From the NCBI GenBank assembly GCA_963780715.1, contig CAWADK010000022.1, positions 1-64,000 of the forward strand: a stretch of DNA of 64,000 bases, read 5' to 3'. Of the stretch, positions 1-8,907 are shown piece by piece (position 1 is the stretch's first letter; each line of letters starts with the position of its first letter). The position numbers and the translations under genes are program-made. Under the pieces are notes generated by a model. It ran no database searches. It had not been told where the DNA came from and worked only from the letters and a program-made list of their open reading frames with translations. This DNA comes from JALORV01 sp963780715 (GTDB lineage Bacteria > Pseudomonadota > Gammaproteobacteria > Burkholderiales > Burkholderiaceae_F).

Positions 1-290
1 ACCGGGCGCGGTGCGACAACGATCGGGGCCGGATGGATCACGCGCGGCGGCGGGACCATGACGATGGGTGGGCCGTAGACCTGTGCTGGCATGAAGACCG
101 GTGGAGCCACGACCACCGGCGGTGGCGCATAGACGGGCGCGTACACCGGCGGCCCGTAGATGGGCGCGCCGATGCGAAATCCGAACTGCGGCGTGCTGAC
201 GCTAACGACGACTCCGCCATTGGCACGGGCGGCACCGAGCGGGGCGAGGGCCGCGATGGCGAGTGTTGCAACGAACAAGCGCTTCTTCAT
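1..290 (-). CDS. Secreted proline-rich protein, 3' end outside window
   Basis: The start codon is at 290 and the frame stays open to the left edge, so only about 96 N-terminal residues are visible. It opens with MKKRLFVATLAIAALAPLG and an ARA-type cleavage site near residue 23, a clear Sec signal peptide. The mature part is dominated by repeated Pro-Pro-Val/Ile and Tyr-x-Pro units (for example PPVVVAPP, YGPPIVMVPPP), as in small periplasmic or outer-membrane-associated proline-rich proteins common in betaproteobacteria. No catalytic motif is visible and I assign no function. A Shine-Dalgarno GGAG lies 8 nt before the ATG, inside a perfect 12-bp hairpin, which suggests translational control. 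Confidence 0.75.
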   Translation of the reverse strand, partial: MKKRLFVATLAIAALAPLGAARANGGVVVSVSTPQFGFRIGAPIYGPPVYAPVYAPPPVVVAPPVFMPAQVYGPPIVMVPPPRVIHPAPIVVAPRP

Positions 291-324
291 CGTTGGATCT
301 CCGGGTGTGACAGGAGATCCAACG
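288..324 (-). promoter_or_regulatory. Hairpin masking the ribosome binding site
   Basis: Positions 291-302 and 313-324 form a perfect 12-bp inverted repeat with a 10-nt loop. Read on the minus strand, the 3' arm contains GGAGATCC and ends directly against the ATG at 290-288. The only plausible Shine-Dalgarno (GGAG, 8 nt upstream) is thus wholly paired in the predicted mRNA structure. Inference: an RNA thermometer, a protein-binding translational operator, or a leader needing active opening. Confidence 0.6.
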
Positions 325-378
325 TGGCGCGCCGATCAGGCGCCGACCACGAGAGGTTTCAAGTTGTAACGAACGGTG

Positions 379-765
379 TCAGCTGCGCGGCAGCCGCAGC
401 ACACGCATGCCGCCAGCATTGCAAGGCTGGTCCGAGTAGGTAACGCGGCCCTTGAGTTCACAGCGGAACACGGTGTAGGCGGGCGCGATCAGCTGCACGG
501 GTGCGTTGATGAACGGACCTCCCCGGAGTGCGGCTGAGGCGGGTGGGCCGACTTCCATATCGGCGCCGTCCCGATGCGGGGCAACCGTCGAAAGCGGATC
601 GAGCTCGATCATCGGGGTGGCACCCTGCCAGCGCTCGAGATCGATCCATGGCTCGATCAACACGAAGAGGTACCACAGCAGCGCCAGAGCGATGGCGCCA
701 GATACGAGCAGGCTCAGAAAACGCAGCGAGGCATCGATCCGGGGATCGGAAGCGGCAATGTCCAT
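379..765 (-). CDS. Single-pass membrane protein with DUF4124-like tail
   Basis: A 128-residue protein. Residues about 12-36 form one hydrophobic segment (LRFLSLLVSGAIALALLWYL), followed by an acidic/proline linker. The C-terminal 35 residues contain YTVFRCELKGRVTYSDQPC, which resembles the DUF4124 pattern (Y-x-C-x-D/G-x-x-G-x-x-x-Y-s-d-x-p-C) typical of small betaproteobacterial envelope proteins. The two cysteines could form a disulfide in the periplasm. It follows the epimerase gene on the same strand after a gap of about 90 bp. The exact role is unknown. Confidence 0.7.
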   Translation of the reverse strand: MDIAASDPRIDASLRFLSLLVSGAIALALLWYLFVLIEPWIDLERWQGATPMIELDPLSTVAPHRDGADMEVGPPASAALRGGPFINAPVQLIAPAYTVFRCELKGRVTYSDQPCNAGGMRVLRLPRS

Positions 766-856
766 GTCGAAAGTGAAAAGCGAAGCTGCGCGATTATCGC
801 CTATCTGCGACTCGACCCATCGGCGCGACAGGAGATCGCGTCACCCGAAGGTGGTC

Positions 857-1873
857 TCAGGCGACGGCCAAGCCCTGGCGGTACGAAAGCCACACCGCCA
901 GCAGGTCACGCTCGCGCTGGCGTGTGAGCTTGCCTGCACGACGCTTGTCGGAGGCCACTGGGATGCCCGCTTCGAGGATGTCATTCAACGTCACTGCGAG
1001 TGGCCGCGTGCTGAGCCCGCTTGCCTTCGCGCGCTTGGTGTCGACCAGATGAAAGCCGCGCATCGAAGCGTCGTGCGACGGAATCCAGAGCGGCAGTTCA
1101 GTCCAGGGCTGCACACCCTCGCGCTCGAGGAATTTGTCGTCGGCCCATTCGACTTCGACCTCTTCGCCGCAGATCCAGCGGCAGGTGTCGAGCAATTCGC
1201 CGAAGGTGGCCCCATCGTTCGGGCCGGTGCCATTGAATGCACCGCTGGCGCGCACGGCAACGAGGTGCAGGATCCACGCGGCGAGGTCGCGTGCATCGAT
1301 GAACTGGATCGGCCGTTCCGGGTTGCCGGGCGCCAGCACGCGGCCGCCCGCGGCGATTCGCCACGGCCAGTAGGAGAAACGTCCGGTCGGATCGTTCGGC
1401 CCGACGATGAGGCCCGGACGAATAAGAATCGACCGCGCGCCGAACACCCGTGCGACGGTGCGCTCGCACTCGGCCTTCAGCGGTCCGTAGTTGACGCCGG
1501 TGACCTTGTCGGTGGCGTGGCCGACGATCGAGGCCAGACGATCGGTCTCGCGGATCGGAGGCTTGGCGAACGAGGCGTAGGCCGAGACGCTCGAGATGTA
1601 GACGTAGCGTTCGCAGCTGTCGAACAGCGCCGCGCAACTCAGCTCGACGTCCTGGGGCCGATAGCCGCAGGTGTCGATGACGGCGTCCCACTGCCCGTTC
1701 ATCAGCAGGTGCAGGTCTTCCTTCCGGTCGCCGATGATCCACTTGACGCCCGGTGGCCACCACTGGCGCGACTGGCCCCGATTGAAGACCGTCACGGTGT
1801 GACCGTTCTCGAGAGCCGAGCTGAGCAGCGCCTGGCCCAGGAACACTCCGCCGCCGAGAATGAGCAGATTCAT
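857..1873 (-). CDS. NAD-dependent epimerase/dehydratase (extended SDR)
   Basis: 338 residues. The N-terminus MNLLILGGGVFLGQALL carries the Rossmann glycine-rich loop (GGGVFLG, residues 7-13) of extended short-chain dehydrogenase/reductases. YISSVSAYASF around residue 95 supplies the Ser of the active site region. The canonical YxxxK is represented by YGPLKAECE (about residue 130). Members act on nucleotide sugars or isoflavone/reductase-like substrates; the substrate here cannot be read. The length fits the family and the start is the first residue of the nucleotide-binding strand. It is divergent from the kinase-like gene at 2021. Confidence 0.85.
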   Translation of the reverse strand: MNLLILGGGVFLGQALLSSALENGHTVTVFNRGQSRQWWPPGVKWIIGDRKEDLHLLMNGQWDAVIDTCGYRPQDVELSCAALFDSCERYVYISSVSAYASFAKPPIRETDRLASIVGHATDKVTGVNYGPLKAECERTVARVFGARSILIRPGLIVGPNDPTGRFSYWPWRIAAGGRVLAPGNPERPIQFIDARDLAAWILHLVAVRASGAFNGTGPNDGATFGELLDTCRWICGEEVEVEWADDKFLEREGVQPWTELPLWIPSHDASMRGFHLVDTKRAKASGLSTRPLAVTLNDILEAGIPVASDKRRAGKLTRQRERDLLAVWLSYRQGLAVA

Positions 1874-2020
1874 GGGGCGTGATCTTATGCGGGCTCCTCC
1901 CGCCGGACCAGCCTTTTGGACTACCGTTCGGCCTGCCGGAGCAGCGTATGGTCGCCCGCGCCGGCCGGATTGTCGTGCCTCGAATGGGATAATTTCCCGC
2001 TTTTGCGGTCATCGGGCCGC

Positions 2021-2704
2021 GTGTCGTCCAACGTGCCCCCACTGCGTTTCGATCGCACTTCACTCAGTCAGGCCAGCACGACCCTGTTGCGGGACGGGCG
2101 CTGGGCCAATGCCCGCGTGATGCGCGTCAACGTCGCCGGCCGTGACTGGGTGCTGAAGGATTTCGCCCCGCGCGCGTGGTGGGTGCGCAACACGATCGGG
2201 CGCCTCTTCGTGCGGCGGGAGCTGGCCACCCTGCAGCGGCTGCGCGGCATTGCCGGCGTGCCGCCGGATCCGTTCCGGCTCGACGCGCATGCGATTGCCT
2301 TCGGCTACCTCGAGGGCGAAACGCTCGGCAAGGTCGACCCTGTGCGGCAGACGCCGCAGTACTTCATCGCGCTCGAGGCGCTGATGAAGGCCATCCACGC
2401 GCGCGGCATCGTGCACCTGGACACGCGCGGCACCGGCAACGTACTGATGCAGCCGGACGGATCACCGGCACTGATCGATTTCCAGTCGTCGCTGTCAACG
2501 CGCTGGATGCCGGCCGCATGGAGACGGTTCCTCGAAAATGTCGATCTGACGGGCGTGTACAAGAAGTGGCTGCAGCGTGACCCGGACTCGATGGGACCAG
2601 AACGCATGGAACTGAACGAGCGCATGACCCGCTGGCGTCGCTACTGGGTGCTGCGCGGGTATGCTGGGGCTCGCAAGACGCACCCGACCGACGCGGCCCG
2701 TTGA
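2021..2704 (+). CDS. Kinase-fold protein (RIO/LPS-kinase-like)
   Basis: About 227 residues from the GTG at 2021, chosen because homology-like sequence starts shortly after it; longer starts upstream exist. The catalytic loop reads IVHLDTRGTGNVLM, with HxD and the downstream Asn of kinase loops. It is followed by LIDFQ, a DFG-like metal-binding triplet with Gln in place of Gly. An upstream Lys (WVLKDFAPRAWW) may be the ATP-binding lysine. This compact arrangement resembles the lipopolysaccharide (WaaP/KdkA) and RIO kinase group rather than eukaryotic-type Ser/Thr kinases. It ends 4 nt before the methyltransferase start, implying co-translation. The substrate is unknown. Confidence 0.75.
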   Translation: MSSNVPPLRFDRTSLSQASTTLLRDGRWANARVMRVNVAGRDWVLKDFAPRAWWVRNTIGRLFVRRELATLQRLRGIAGVPPDPFRLDAHAIAFGYLEGETLGKVDPVRQTPQYFIALEALMKAIHARGIVHLDTRGTGNVLMQPDGSPALIDFQSSLSTRWMPAAWRRFLENVDLTGVYKKWLQRDPDSMGPERMELNERMTRWRRYWVLRGYAGARKTHPTDAAR

Positions 2705-2708
2705 CGCC

Positions 2709-3275
2709 ATGCTGACCTCGATCCGATCGTTCTTCAATCATCCCGGCGTCCGGCGCACCTATGTGCGGTTGCGCGTGCCGCTCGCCATCGTCGCCATCGT
2801 CGCGGCATTTCCGTTTCTGCGCCGGGACTGGCTGGTGGCCGGGTTCGTGGTCTCCATGGTCGGCGAATTCATCCAGCTCTGGAGCTTTGCCTCGCTCGAC
2901 AAGAATTCCGACCTCGCGATCCGCGGCCCCTATGCGATGGTGCGCAACCCGATGTACCTCGGGCGCTACTTCATCCTGCTCGGGTTCCTGATGCTTCTGG
3001 GCCAGTGGTGGATCCTCGCGCTCTATACGGTGGGCTACTGGTTCTACATGGACACCCGGGTCGAACGCGAGGAGGCGCATCTGCGGCCGATCTTCGGTGC
3101 GCGTTACGAGGAGTATTGCGCTCGCGTCCGCCGTTTCATGCCAGGTCCGCCGCTGCCGGGGCAGCCGGTCGCCTACTGGAACTGGACGCTCTTCCGCCAG
3201 AACAACGCTCTGGGCAACCTGCTCGGCACGCTCGCGGTCTGGGCCATCGTGGCCGCCTGGCTGCTTACGCGCTGA
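2709..3275 (+). CDS. ICMT/PEMT-family membrane methyltransferase
   Basis: 188 residues. Several hydrophobic segments are visible (VPLAIVAIVAAFPFL, LVAGFVVSMVGEFIQLW, YFILLGFLMLLGQWWILALYTVGYWFY). The GPYAMVRNPMYLGRYF signature and the following E-R-E-E motif with F-G-x-x-Y-x-x-Y (about residues 120-140) are typical of isoprenylcysteine carboxyl methyltransferase and phospholipid methyltransferase relatives, which use S-adenosylmethionine at the membrane. Bacteria lack the eukaryotic prenylated substrates, so the target is probably a lipid or small molecule. The 4-nt spacing to the kinase-like gene suggests one functional unit. Confidence 0.85.
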   Translation: MLTSIRSFFNHPGVRRTYVRLRVPLAIVAIVAAFPFLRRDWLVAGFVVSMVGEFIQLWSFASLDKNSDLAIRGPYAMVRNPMYLGRYFILLGFLMLLGQWWILALYTVGYWFYMDTRVEREEAHLRPIFGARYEEYCARVRRFMPGPPLPGQPVAYWNWTLFRQNNALGNLLGTLAVWAIVAAWLLTR

Positions 3276-3406
3276 AACGCGACCGGCCGATCGTCCATTC
3301 GGCTGGAATCACGAAACCTGCGTACGGTGTCCGGATGAACCGGGACGGGATATGCGCCTGCGCGGTCGCGAGGCAGCATTCAGTAAGACCCAATTTCCCC
3401 GGTGAC

Positions 3407-6151
3407 ATGCAAGAACTGAATCCTGCGGCGGGACGCGCTGCCGAACTGCGCCTCGTCCGGCGTGCGGCGATCCTCGCCTTCCTCTGTGGCAGTGCACTGC
3501 TCGGCGCCTGCGGCGGCGGCGACAGTGCCGCGCCGACCGCGGCGGCGCAGGCGAGCAATGCGCCTGCACCAAGCACGCCGCCATTCACGATCTCCGGGTT
3601 TGCGCCGACCTCGGCGGTACCGGGCAGCATCGTCAACGTCACCGGCACGTTGCTGAGCGCGGTCACGTCGGTCAAGGTGAACGGCGTCGAAGCCACGTTT
3701 CGCGTGCTGTCGGACACCTCGCTCGAATTGACGGTGCCGGCCGCGGCAAGAACGAGTCGCGTCGAACTGAGTGCAGCCGGACGCGCCGTGCTGTCGGCCG
3801 CCGACCTGACGGTACTGCTCGTCCCGACTGTCAACAGCGTGGCACCGACGACCGTGGTCGCGCCGGGCCAGGTGACACTTACAGGCGTCAACCTCGACCT
3901 CGTGCGTGAAGCGCGTCTGGCGAATCTCGCCCTGAACATCGCGACGCGCAGTGCCGCGTCGCTGGTGCTCGACGTGCCGGGCAGCGCCGCCTCGGGCACC
4001 CTCACGCTGGTCGACACCGCGGGCGCCGCGCGTGCGTTGCCACAACCGATCACCGTCGTGGGCCCATTGGCCATCACGTCGTTTACGCCGGCAACCGTCG
4101 TCACCGGGCAGACGTTGACCGTTGTTGGTACGAATCTCGACCGCGCGACAGCCATCGTCTTCGCCAACGGTGCGACGGCAAGCATCGCCACGCGCACGGG
4201 AACGACACGCGTCACGGCGGTCGTGCCTGATGCCGCTGTTAGTGGTGTGATCCGGGTCCGCGCGAGTGCCAGCGACGAGGGCCAGGCCGCGACCGCCCTG
4301 CAGGTCATCCCGGCCATCCGCGTGGATGCGGGCACGGTGTACCGCGTCGCCGCGGCGGGCAACAGCGTGACGGTCACGGGCACCGGACTCCTGGAAGTGT
4401 CCGGCGTGCGCATCGCCAACGTGGCGGCGACGATCACCTCGAAGACCGCCACGCAGATCGTTTTCACCGTGCCGGCCGGCCAGGCGTGCGCCACGATCAT
4501 GCTCGACTCCGCGTCGCAGCCTTCGGTGGCGGGCGGCAGCGTCGTGGTCGGCAGCGGCTGTGTGGCAGCGGTGGCCGGCGTCGAGTTCGCGCAGGTGTTG
4601 TCGCAGGGGCCAACGGATGCCCGGTTGCGCCTCGTGCCGGGCAAGGAAACCTGGGTGCGCGCCTTCGTCGTTTCCTCGCAGTCGAACGTTCCGGCGCCGC
4701 TGGTTCGCCTCACCGGCTACTCGGGTGCGGCGATCCTTGGAACGCTCGACATGACCGGTCCAGCGGTGCTGCCGGTCGTCCCAGGCAATACGGTGCCGGA
4801 CAGCATGCGCTACGACGAGGCACAGAGCTTCAACGTGGAATTGCCTGCGGCCTGGGTGCGCGCCGGACTCTCGGTGCGCGTGGAGGCCGATCCCCTCAGG
4901 ACCTACGGTGCTCCGGTCGTTGTCGACGCGACCCCGCCGCTCGGCAGCGCCACCCGCGTCGAGATCCTGCTGGTGCCTCTGGTGTCCGGCGCCTTCGTGC
5001 CGACTCCGCCGACGACCGCTGCCGTGCTCGACGAGATCACCCGCCGCTTCCCGATCCCGCGCGCCAACATCACGGTGACGATGCGGCAGGCCTATACGCT
5101 GACCAGCGTCGTGGATGGCCTGGATACTTCAACCGAGTGGCAGAACGCCCTGGTCGAGCTCAACCAGTTGCGTGCAATGGAAAACGCGCCAGCGAACCGC
5201 TTTTACTTCGGTGTCGTGCGCCGCTCGGGCGGCGGCATCGCCGGCATCGGCTACGTGCCGGGCCGCTCTGCCATCGGCTGGGACTCGGCCACGCAGTGGG
5301 CCCGCACGATGTCGCACGAACTCGGCCACAACTTCAGCCGGCCGCACGCGCCCTGCGGCGGTGTCGCGAGCCCCGATCCGAACTATCCCTATGCCGGTGG
5401 TGTGCTCAATGGCACGCCGCTGATGGACGCGGTGCCCGCGGCCTTCGACATCGTCTCGCCCGTGAGCCAGACCGACATCATGGGTTACTGCAACGGCACG
5501 TGGTTCTCCGATTACAACTATCGCGAGATGCAGCGCTACATGGAGTCCCAGTCGGCGCTGATCGCGGCGCAGATTGCGGCGGACGTCGCCGAGCAGGACC
5601 TGCTGCTGCTGGCTGGCACCATCGGACTCGATGGCCTGACGCTCGCACCGGTGCAGGCTCTGCGTGGCATGCCCACGCCGGGAGGCGGCGACTACACGCT
5701 GCGGCTCACCCTGAGCGACGGCAGCACGATCGAACATGCGATCGAGGCTGAACTCGTCGATCACGCGGTGCCGCCAGAGCGGCAGTTCGCCGTCGCCGTG
5801 CCACGTCCCGACGTTGCCGTCGCGCGCATCGAGGTGTTGCGAGGCGGCGCGGCGATTGCCGCGCGAACCTCCGGCCGCGCCACGGCGCAACGCGCCGTCG
5901 GATCGGATGTCGCCCGGATGCGCCAGATCGACTGGACCGAGCGTGATGGCCAGCTGACCGTGCAGTGGGATGCCGCGGCGGCCCCCAGCCTGTCGGTGAC
6001 GCATGTGGCGAATGGTGCGCGCACGGTGCTCGCTTTCAGGCGCACCGGCGGCCTGGCCCAGATCGACGTGTCGGGCCTGCCGCCCGGCGGGCGCTTCGAG
6101 TTTGCGGTGTCTGACGGGCTCAACGCGCGGTCGATCACCGCTCCGCGCTGA
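3407..6151 (+). CDS. TIG-repeat lipoprotein with zinc metalloprotease domain
   Basis: About 914 residues from the ATG at 3407. A start at 3337 is also possible, but 3407 places a lipoprotein signal correctly, with LLGAC as lipobox at residues 31-35. Residues about 60-390 contain four IPT/TIG-like beta repeats marked by I-x-x-F/V-x-P-x-x-x-x-x-G-x-x-V/L-T-x-x-G-x-x-L. The metalloprotease part contains HELGHNFSRPH (His637, Glu638, His641, His647), an extended HExxHxxxxxH zinc site as in metzincins, and IMGYC further on, resembling the Met-turn. The C-terminus is a beta-rich fibronectin-like tail. Predicted to be an outer-surface or periplasm-facing lipoprotein protease. Downstream hairpin at 6152-6171. 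Confidence 0.8.
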   Translation: MQELNPAAGRAAELRLVRRAAILAFLCGSALLGACGGGDSAAPTAAAQASNAPAPSTPPFTISGFAPTSAVPGSIVNVTGTLLSAVTSVKVNGVEATFRVLSDTSLELTVPAAARTSRVELSAAGRAVLSAADLTVLLVPTVNSVAPTTVVAPGQVTLTGVNLDLVREARLANLALNIATRSAASLVLDVPGSAASGTLTLVDTAGAARALPQPITVVGPLAITSFTPATVVTGQTLTVVGTNLDRATAIVFANGATASIATRTGTTRVTAVVPDAAVSGVIRVRASASDEGQAATALQVIPAIRVDAGTVYRVAAAGNSVTVTGTGLLEVSGVRIANVAATITSKTATQIVFTVPAGQACATIMLDSASQPSVAGGSVVVGSGCVAAVAGVEFAQVLSQGPTDARLRLVPGKETWVRAFVVSSQSNVPAPLVRLTGYSGAAILGTLDMTGPAVLPVVPGNTVPDSMRYDEAQSFNVELPAAWVRAGLSVRVEADPLRTYGAPVVVDATPPLGSATRVEILLVPLVSGAFVPTPPTTAAVLDEITRRFPIPRANITVTMRQAYTLTSVVDGLDTSTEWQNALVELNQLRAMENAPANRFYFGVVRRSGGGIAGIGYVPGRSAIGWDSATQWARTMSHELGHNFSRPHAPCGGVASPDPNYPYAGGVLNGTPLMDAVPAAFDIVSPVSQTDIMGYCNGTWFSDYNYREMQRYMESQSALIAAQIAADVAEQDLLLLAGTIGLDGLTLAPVQALRGMPTPGGGDYTLRLTLSDGSTIEHAIEAELVDHAVPPERQFAVAVPRPDVAVARIEVLRGGAAIAARTSGRATAQRAVGSDVARMRQIDWTERDGQLTVQWDAAAAPSLSVTHVANGARTVLAFRRTGGLAQIDVSGLPPGGRFEFAVSDGLNARSITAPR

Positions 6152-6171
6152 CGGCGTGCCGGCGCACGCCG
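6152..6171. terminator. Terminator-like hairpin between convergent genes
   Basis: Perfect 8-bp inverted repeat (6152-6159 with 6164-6171) and a 4-nt loop, placed one base after the protease stop and five bases before the end of the acetyltransferase on the other strand. It is GC-rich with no T run, so factor-independent termination is uncertain. Confidence 0.4.
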
Positions 6172-6175
6172 GACT

Positions 6176-6472
6176 TCAGCGCGCGCCGCCCGCCAGCAAC
6201 GGCTCGACTTCAGGGTGCCGTTGCACCCAGCTGCGAACGTAGGAGCAGACCGGCAGGACGTCCATGCCGTTGGCGGCGGCGTGGGCGAATGCCGCCTTGA
6301 CCAGCGCCGATGCAATGCCGCGCCCTTCCAGCTGGCTCGGCACTTCGGTGTGCACCAGCATCATCGTGTCACCGTGCATTCGGTAATCGGCCCGGCACAG
6401 CATGCCGTCGACGATCGCCTCGAAGCGTTGTGACGCCGGGTTGTGCTGGACCGACATCGTCGTTTCGGACAT
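6176..6472 (-). CDS. Small GNAT-type N-acetyltransferase (YjdJ-like)
   Basis: 98 residues. The sequence VPSQLEGRGIASALVKAAF carries the acetyl-CoA pyrophosphate loop (Q/R-x-x-G-x-G/A). It is followed by VLPVCSYVRSWVQRHPE, the C-terminal signature of the compact GNAT subgroup (C-S-Y/F-V-x-x-x-x-x-x-x-P-E). These short cytosolic enzymes transfer acetyl groups to poorly defined acceptors. The gene lies just downstream of, and in the same direction as, the RhlE helicase gene (30-bp gap), so it may share its transcript. Confidence 0.85.
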   Translation of the reverse strand: MSETTMSVQHNPASQRFEAIVDGMLCRADYRMHGDTMMLVHTEVPSQLEGRGIASALVKAAFAHAAANGMDVLPVCSYVRSWVQRHPEVEPLLAGGAR

Positions 6473-6501
6473 GCCCGCCTCGCGTGGTTGGACGCCTGAG
6501 C

Positions 6502-8013
<1,512 letters not shown>

Positions 8014-8197
8014 ACGAAACTCCTGAGCACGGCCTGCGCGAGGTTTGCTCGCCGGACCGGTTCAGGCAGATGCAACTAGGGAAAAAGACTTCGAGGGAGC
8101 GTGTTGACAACCACGATGGATGGGTGCGAACCGGAACCGACGCACCGCAATCAGGGCCGAATGGTACACGAAGTCAAGGACTTAGGCGGGTTAATGC

Positions 8198-8767
8198 TCA
8201 CAAGCCGATGTCCACGCCCCAGAGCACTGCGATGCCGATCAGCGCGAACACGAGCGCGGCCAGCCCGTTCATGACGCGCTTGGGCAGCTTCTCGGCGGCG
8301 ACGTTGCCCAGCAGCACGGCAGGCACGTTGGCGATCATCATGCCGATCGTCGTTCCCGCGACAACAGCGACCAGCGCGTCATAGCGTGCGGCGAGCGCCA
8401 CGGTCGCGATCTGCGTCTTGTCGCCCATTTCGACGATGAAAAATGCGATCAGCGTCGTACCGAAGACGCCGAAGCGCGACGTCTTTTCGGACTCGTCATC
8501 GAGCTTGTCGGGGATCAGCATCCAGAGCGCCATCGCGATGAACGAGAGCCCGAGCGCCCATCGCATCGCTTCCGGGCCGATCGTGCGCGTGAGCCAGGTG
8601 CCGACCGCGCCGGCGAGGAAATGGTTTGCGAGCGTGGCAAACAGGATGCCGAAGATGATCGGCCACGGCTTGCGGTACTTGGCGGCCAGTGCGAGCGCCA
8701 GTAACTGTGTCTTGTCGCCGATCTCGGCGAGGGCGACGACGCCGATGGAAATGAGAAATGCCGTCAA
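8198..8767 (-). CDS. GDT1/TMEM165 (UPF0016) family cation transporter
   Basis: About 189 residues from a TTG at 8767; an ATG at 8845 would add 26 non-hydrophobic residues that the family lacks. There are two inverted halves, each with the signature E-x-G-D-K-T: VALAEIGDKTQLLALALAAK near the N-terminus and IVEMGDKTQIATVALAA after the central linker. Six hydrophobic segments are visible. Family members export Mn2+ (or exchange Ca2+/H+) across the inner membrane. I looked for the yybP-ykoY manganese riboswitch upstream and did not find its conserved core. Confidence 0.85.
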   Translation of the reverse strand: MTAFLISIGVVALAEIGDKTQLLALALAAKYRKPWPIIFGILFATLANHFLAGAVGTWLTRTIGPEAMRWALGLSFIAMALWMLIPDKLDDESEKTSRFGVFGTTLIAFFIVEMGDKTQIATVALAARYDALVAVVAGTTIGMMIANVPAVLLGNVAAEKLPKRVMNGLAALVFALIGIAVLWGVDIGL

Positions 8768-8907
8768 ATCAGGAGTCCGAAGTGGAGTGAGCGCTCTTGC
8801 CTCGCGCAGGCCCGTCGAGCGGGCGCAAGCGTACACTTGAACCATCCGTCTTTTAGCGAGTGACCGCTGCCCGCGGTCCCCGAACTCGGGTCTTCTCGCT
8901 CATCTCG

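Noticed and set aside
33..443. Plus-strand reading over the first genes
   Set aside because: It is composed of Arg/Asp/His-rich low-quality sequence antisense to the signal-peptide protein and the DUF4124-like gene, as expected of shadow frames in high-GC DNA.
8768..8900. yybP-ykoY manganese riboswitch before the GDT1-type gene
   Set aside because: The family often has this element, and the upstream strand has GGGG-containing hairpins, but the conserved GGGGAGUAGC core and the closing GAGACC segment are not there.
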